A stretch of DNA of 64,000 nucleotides from Diaphorobacter aerolatus (GTDB lineage Bacteria; Pseudomonadota; Gammaproteobacteria; Burkholderiales; Burkholderiaceae_C): positions 2,666,001 to 2,730,000 of the forward strand of contig NZ_CP060783.1 in assembly GCF_014489535.1 (NCBI RefSeq). Direction: 5' to 3'. Positions 62,300 through 64,000 of the stretch are shown one piece after another; the first letter of the stretch is position 1; each line of letters opens with the position of its first letter. Position numbers and translations under genes: made by a program. Below the pieces are notes generated by a model, which saw nothing but the letters and a program-made list of their open reading frames with translations, made no database searches and was not told where the DNA came from.

Positions 62300-64000
62300 C
62301 TACGAGCGGTTCACCGCGCCACTCATCTCCTTGACCTTGTTGGCCAATGCAAAGATGTCGAACGGCTTGGTCAGCACCTGCATGCCGGGCTCCAGCAGGC
62401 CGTTGCCGACGGCGGCGTTTTCGGCGTAGCCGGTGATGAACAGCACCTGCAGATCGGGCCGTGTGACGCGCGCGGCGTCTGCCACCTGGCGGCCGTTGAG
62501 TCCGCCGGGCAGGCCCACGTCGGTGACCAGCATGTCGATGATGCCCGGCTGCTGGAGAATGCTCAGGCCGGACGGGCCGTCCTCGGCGGTGAGCACCATG
62601 TAGCCGGCTTCCTCGAGTACCTCGGCGATCAGTGCGGGGATCGTGGCTTCGTCCTCGATCACCATGATGCGCTTGCCGTTGCCGTTCTGCACCACCGCCT
62701 GGCGTTGCTGTGGCTCGCAGGGATCGGCTTCGCCGCCATGGCGCGGGAAATACAGGCACATCGTCGTGCCCACGCCGATCTCCGAGTACACGCGCACCTG
62801 CCCCCCGACTGGCGGACGAATCCATAGACCATCGAAAGCCCGAGCCCCGTGCCCTGCCCCGTGGGCTTGGTCGTGAAGAACGGATCGAAGACGCGGCTGA
62901 TCATGTCCTGCGGAATTCCGACGCCGGTGTCGGTGACGCTCAGCGACACGTACTGGCCCGGCTCGAGATCGCGCTCGACGGCCGCTCGCGTATCGAGCGC
63001 GATGTTCGCGGTCTCGATGGTCAGGTGCCCGCCCAGCGGTGCCATCGCGTCGCGCGCGTTGATGCACAGGTTCAGCAGCGCGTTTTCGACCTGCGAGGCA
63101 TCGACCTTGGTGGTCCACAGGCCAGCGCCGCTCACCACCTCCAGAACGATGTTCGGCCCGATGGAGCGCTGTATCAGCTCCTGCATGCCGACCACCAGCC
63201 GGTTCACGTCGATGGATTTGGGATCGAGCGTCTGCCTGCGCGCAAACGCGAGCAGGCGCTGGGTGAGCGCGGCGGCGCGCTTGATGCCTTCCTGGCTCAT
63301 GCTCAGGTAACGCTCGGTGTCGTCGTACTGCCCCTTCTTCAAGCGCCGCTGAAGCACTTCGAGGCTCACGCTCATGCCTGCGAGCAGGTTGTTGAAGTCA
63401 TGCGCGATGCCGCCTGTGAGCTGGCCCACGGCCTCCATCTTCTGCGCCTGGCGCAACGCCTCCTGCGCGCTCAGCAGTTCGCGCGAGCGCTGGAGCACCG
63501 CAGCCTCCAGGCCCTCGTTCACTTCGCGCAGGCGCTGTTCGCTGTCACGCAGCGCTGCGGCATTGCGCACGCGCTCGGTGGCCGAACGGGTGCGCTCGGC
63601 CACTTCCTGGATGAACAGCAGATCGTCTTCGGGCCAGGCCCGAACCTCGGCATCGTGCACATACAAAAAGGCCACGAGCTTGCCACTCTCCCACACCGGC
63701 ACGTTGACCAGCGAGCGCACATTGATTTCCTGCGCCGCTTCATGCGCAGCCGCAGTACGCGGGTCCGTGCGGACATCGGGAATCGTCACGATCCGGTTGC
63801 GCTTGAGGTCGTCAACCAGCGAGCCGTACTTGCGCATGTGCTTGGCGCCGGACAGCTCGGCCATGCCCGGCGCGGTCCAGTTGCGCGCCAGTTGCACGAT
63901 CTCCGTCTCCACATCGATGCTGCAAAAACCCACACGGCTGACATTCAGCGTGGTGCCGATGATCTCGGCCGCGCGGTAGCCCACCTCCGACGCCACTGCC
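62300..64000 (-). CDS. Hybrid sensor histidine kinase (one-base frameshift, 5' end outside the window)
   Basis: The frame stays open to the right edge, so the N-terminus is missing. The visible part begins in a GAF domain ([22 protein letters not shown]). Next come a coiled-coil, the phospho-acceptor box [14 protein letters not shown], and an ATPase domain ending [16 protein letters not shown]. There the frame breaks at a run of six C (62801-62806). The next frame gives [22 protein letters not shown], then a receiver domain ([18 protein letters not shown], with the acceptor aspartate in [10 protein letters not shown], and VLTKPF). The signal is unknown. Confidence 0.85.

Overview
The window is about 64 kb of GC-rich chromosomal DNA from a betaproteobacterium, most likely Burkholderiales and probably Comamonadaceae. 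The clues are three orphan Bug/TctC periplasmic receptors, a methionine synthase split into two genes, a short three-gene type II-C CRISPR-Cas locus, a PACE efflux pump, and the general codon and GC style. No rRNA, tRNA, IS element or phage gene was recognised.

Layout. 1-5.4 kb: an efflux operon (permease start, outer-membrane lipoprotein) divergent from a two-component system, then a fatty-acid-hydroxylase-type membrane enzyme. 5.5-9.3 kb: an MBL-fold lipoprotein and an SOS-controlled radical SAM/TIGR03915 repair pair with a LexA box. 9.4-19.6 kb: ordinary metabolism and regulators (LysR, phosphoesterase, UspA, MarR, Bug receptor, sulfatase, D-amino acid dehydrogenase with a divergent LysR, serine deaminase). 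19.6-25.8 kb: DNA repair (Fe-S helicase with a PD-(D/E)XK partner behind a LexA-like box, and RecQ) around a secreted protein of an unfamiliar family. 26-39.4 kb: metH1, a 62-repeat CRISPR array, cas2-cas1-cas9, a tracrRNA, and metH2 under an S-adenosylhomocysteine riboswitch. The CRISPR-Cas locus lies between the two convergent methionine synthase genes. 39.4-45.7 kb: a putative four-gene NAD-linked signalling or immune operon (lipoprotein, TIR-TM-WD40, TM-TrkA-N, TrkA-N-RyR). 45.9-60.7 kb: PACE pump with LysR, hydratase, a two-domain secreted protein, Bug receptors, PPK2, glutamate-type dehydrogenase, AbiE toxin-antitoxin, AraC regulator, MFS transporter and S9 peptidase. 60.7-64 kb: an HTH/nucleotidyltransferase pair with a paired operator, and a hybrid histidine kinase running off the right edge.

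How parts work together. The CRISPR locus looks complete: Cas9 has all expected catalytic residues, Cas1 and Cas2 are intact, the tracrRNA has its own promoter and terminator, and the crRNA strand runs opposite to the cas operon. Next to it are the TIR/TrkA/RyR operon, AbiE and the HTH-nucleotidyltransferase pair, so the stretch from 27 to 62 kb is rich in defence or conflict genes. The TIR/RyR operon is the best candidate for an under-described system: a TIR enzyme could make an NAD-derived signal that an RyR domain senses and passes to a membrane partner. That is inference.

Caution on sequence quality. Thirteen breaks in eleven otherwise normal genes are each repaired by adding one base, mostly in G/C runs. 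This points to deletion-type sequencing or assembly errors rather than true gene decay, so these genes are annotated over their full span with the break noted.
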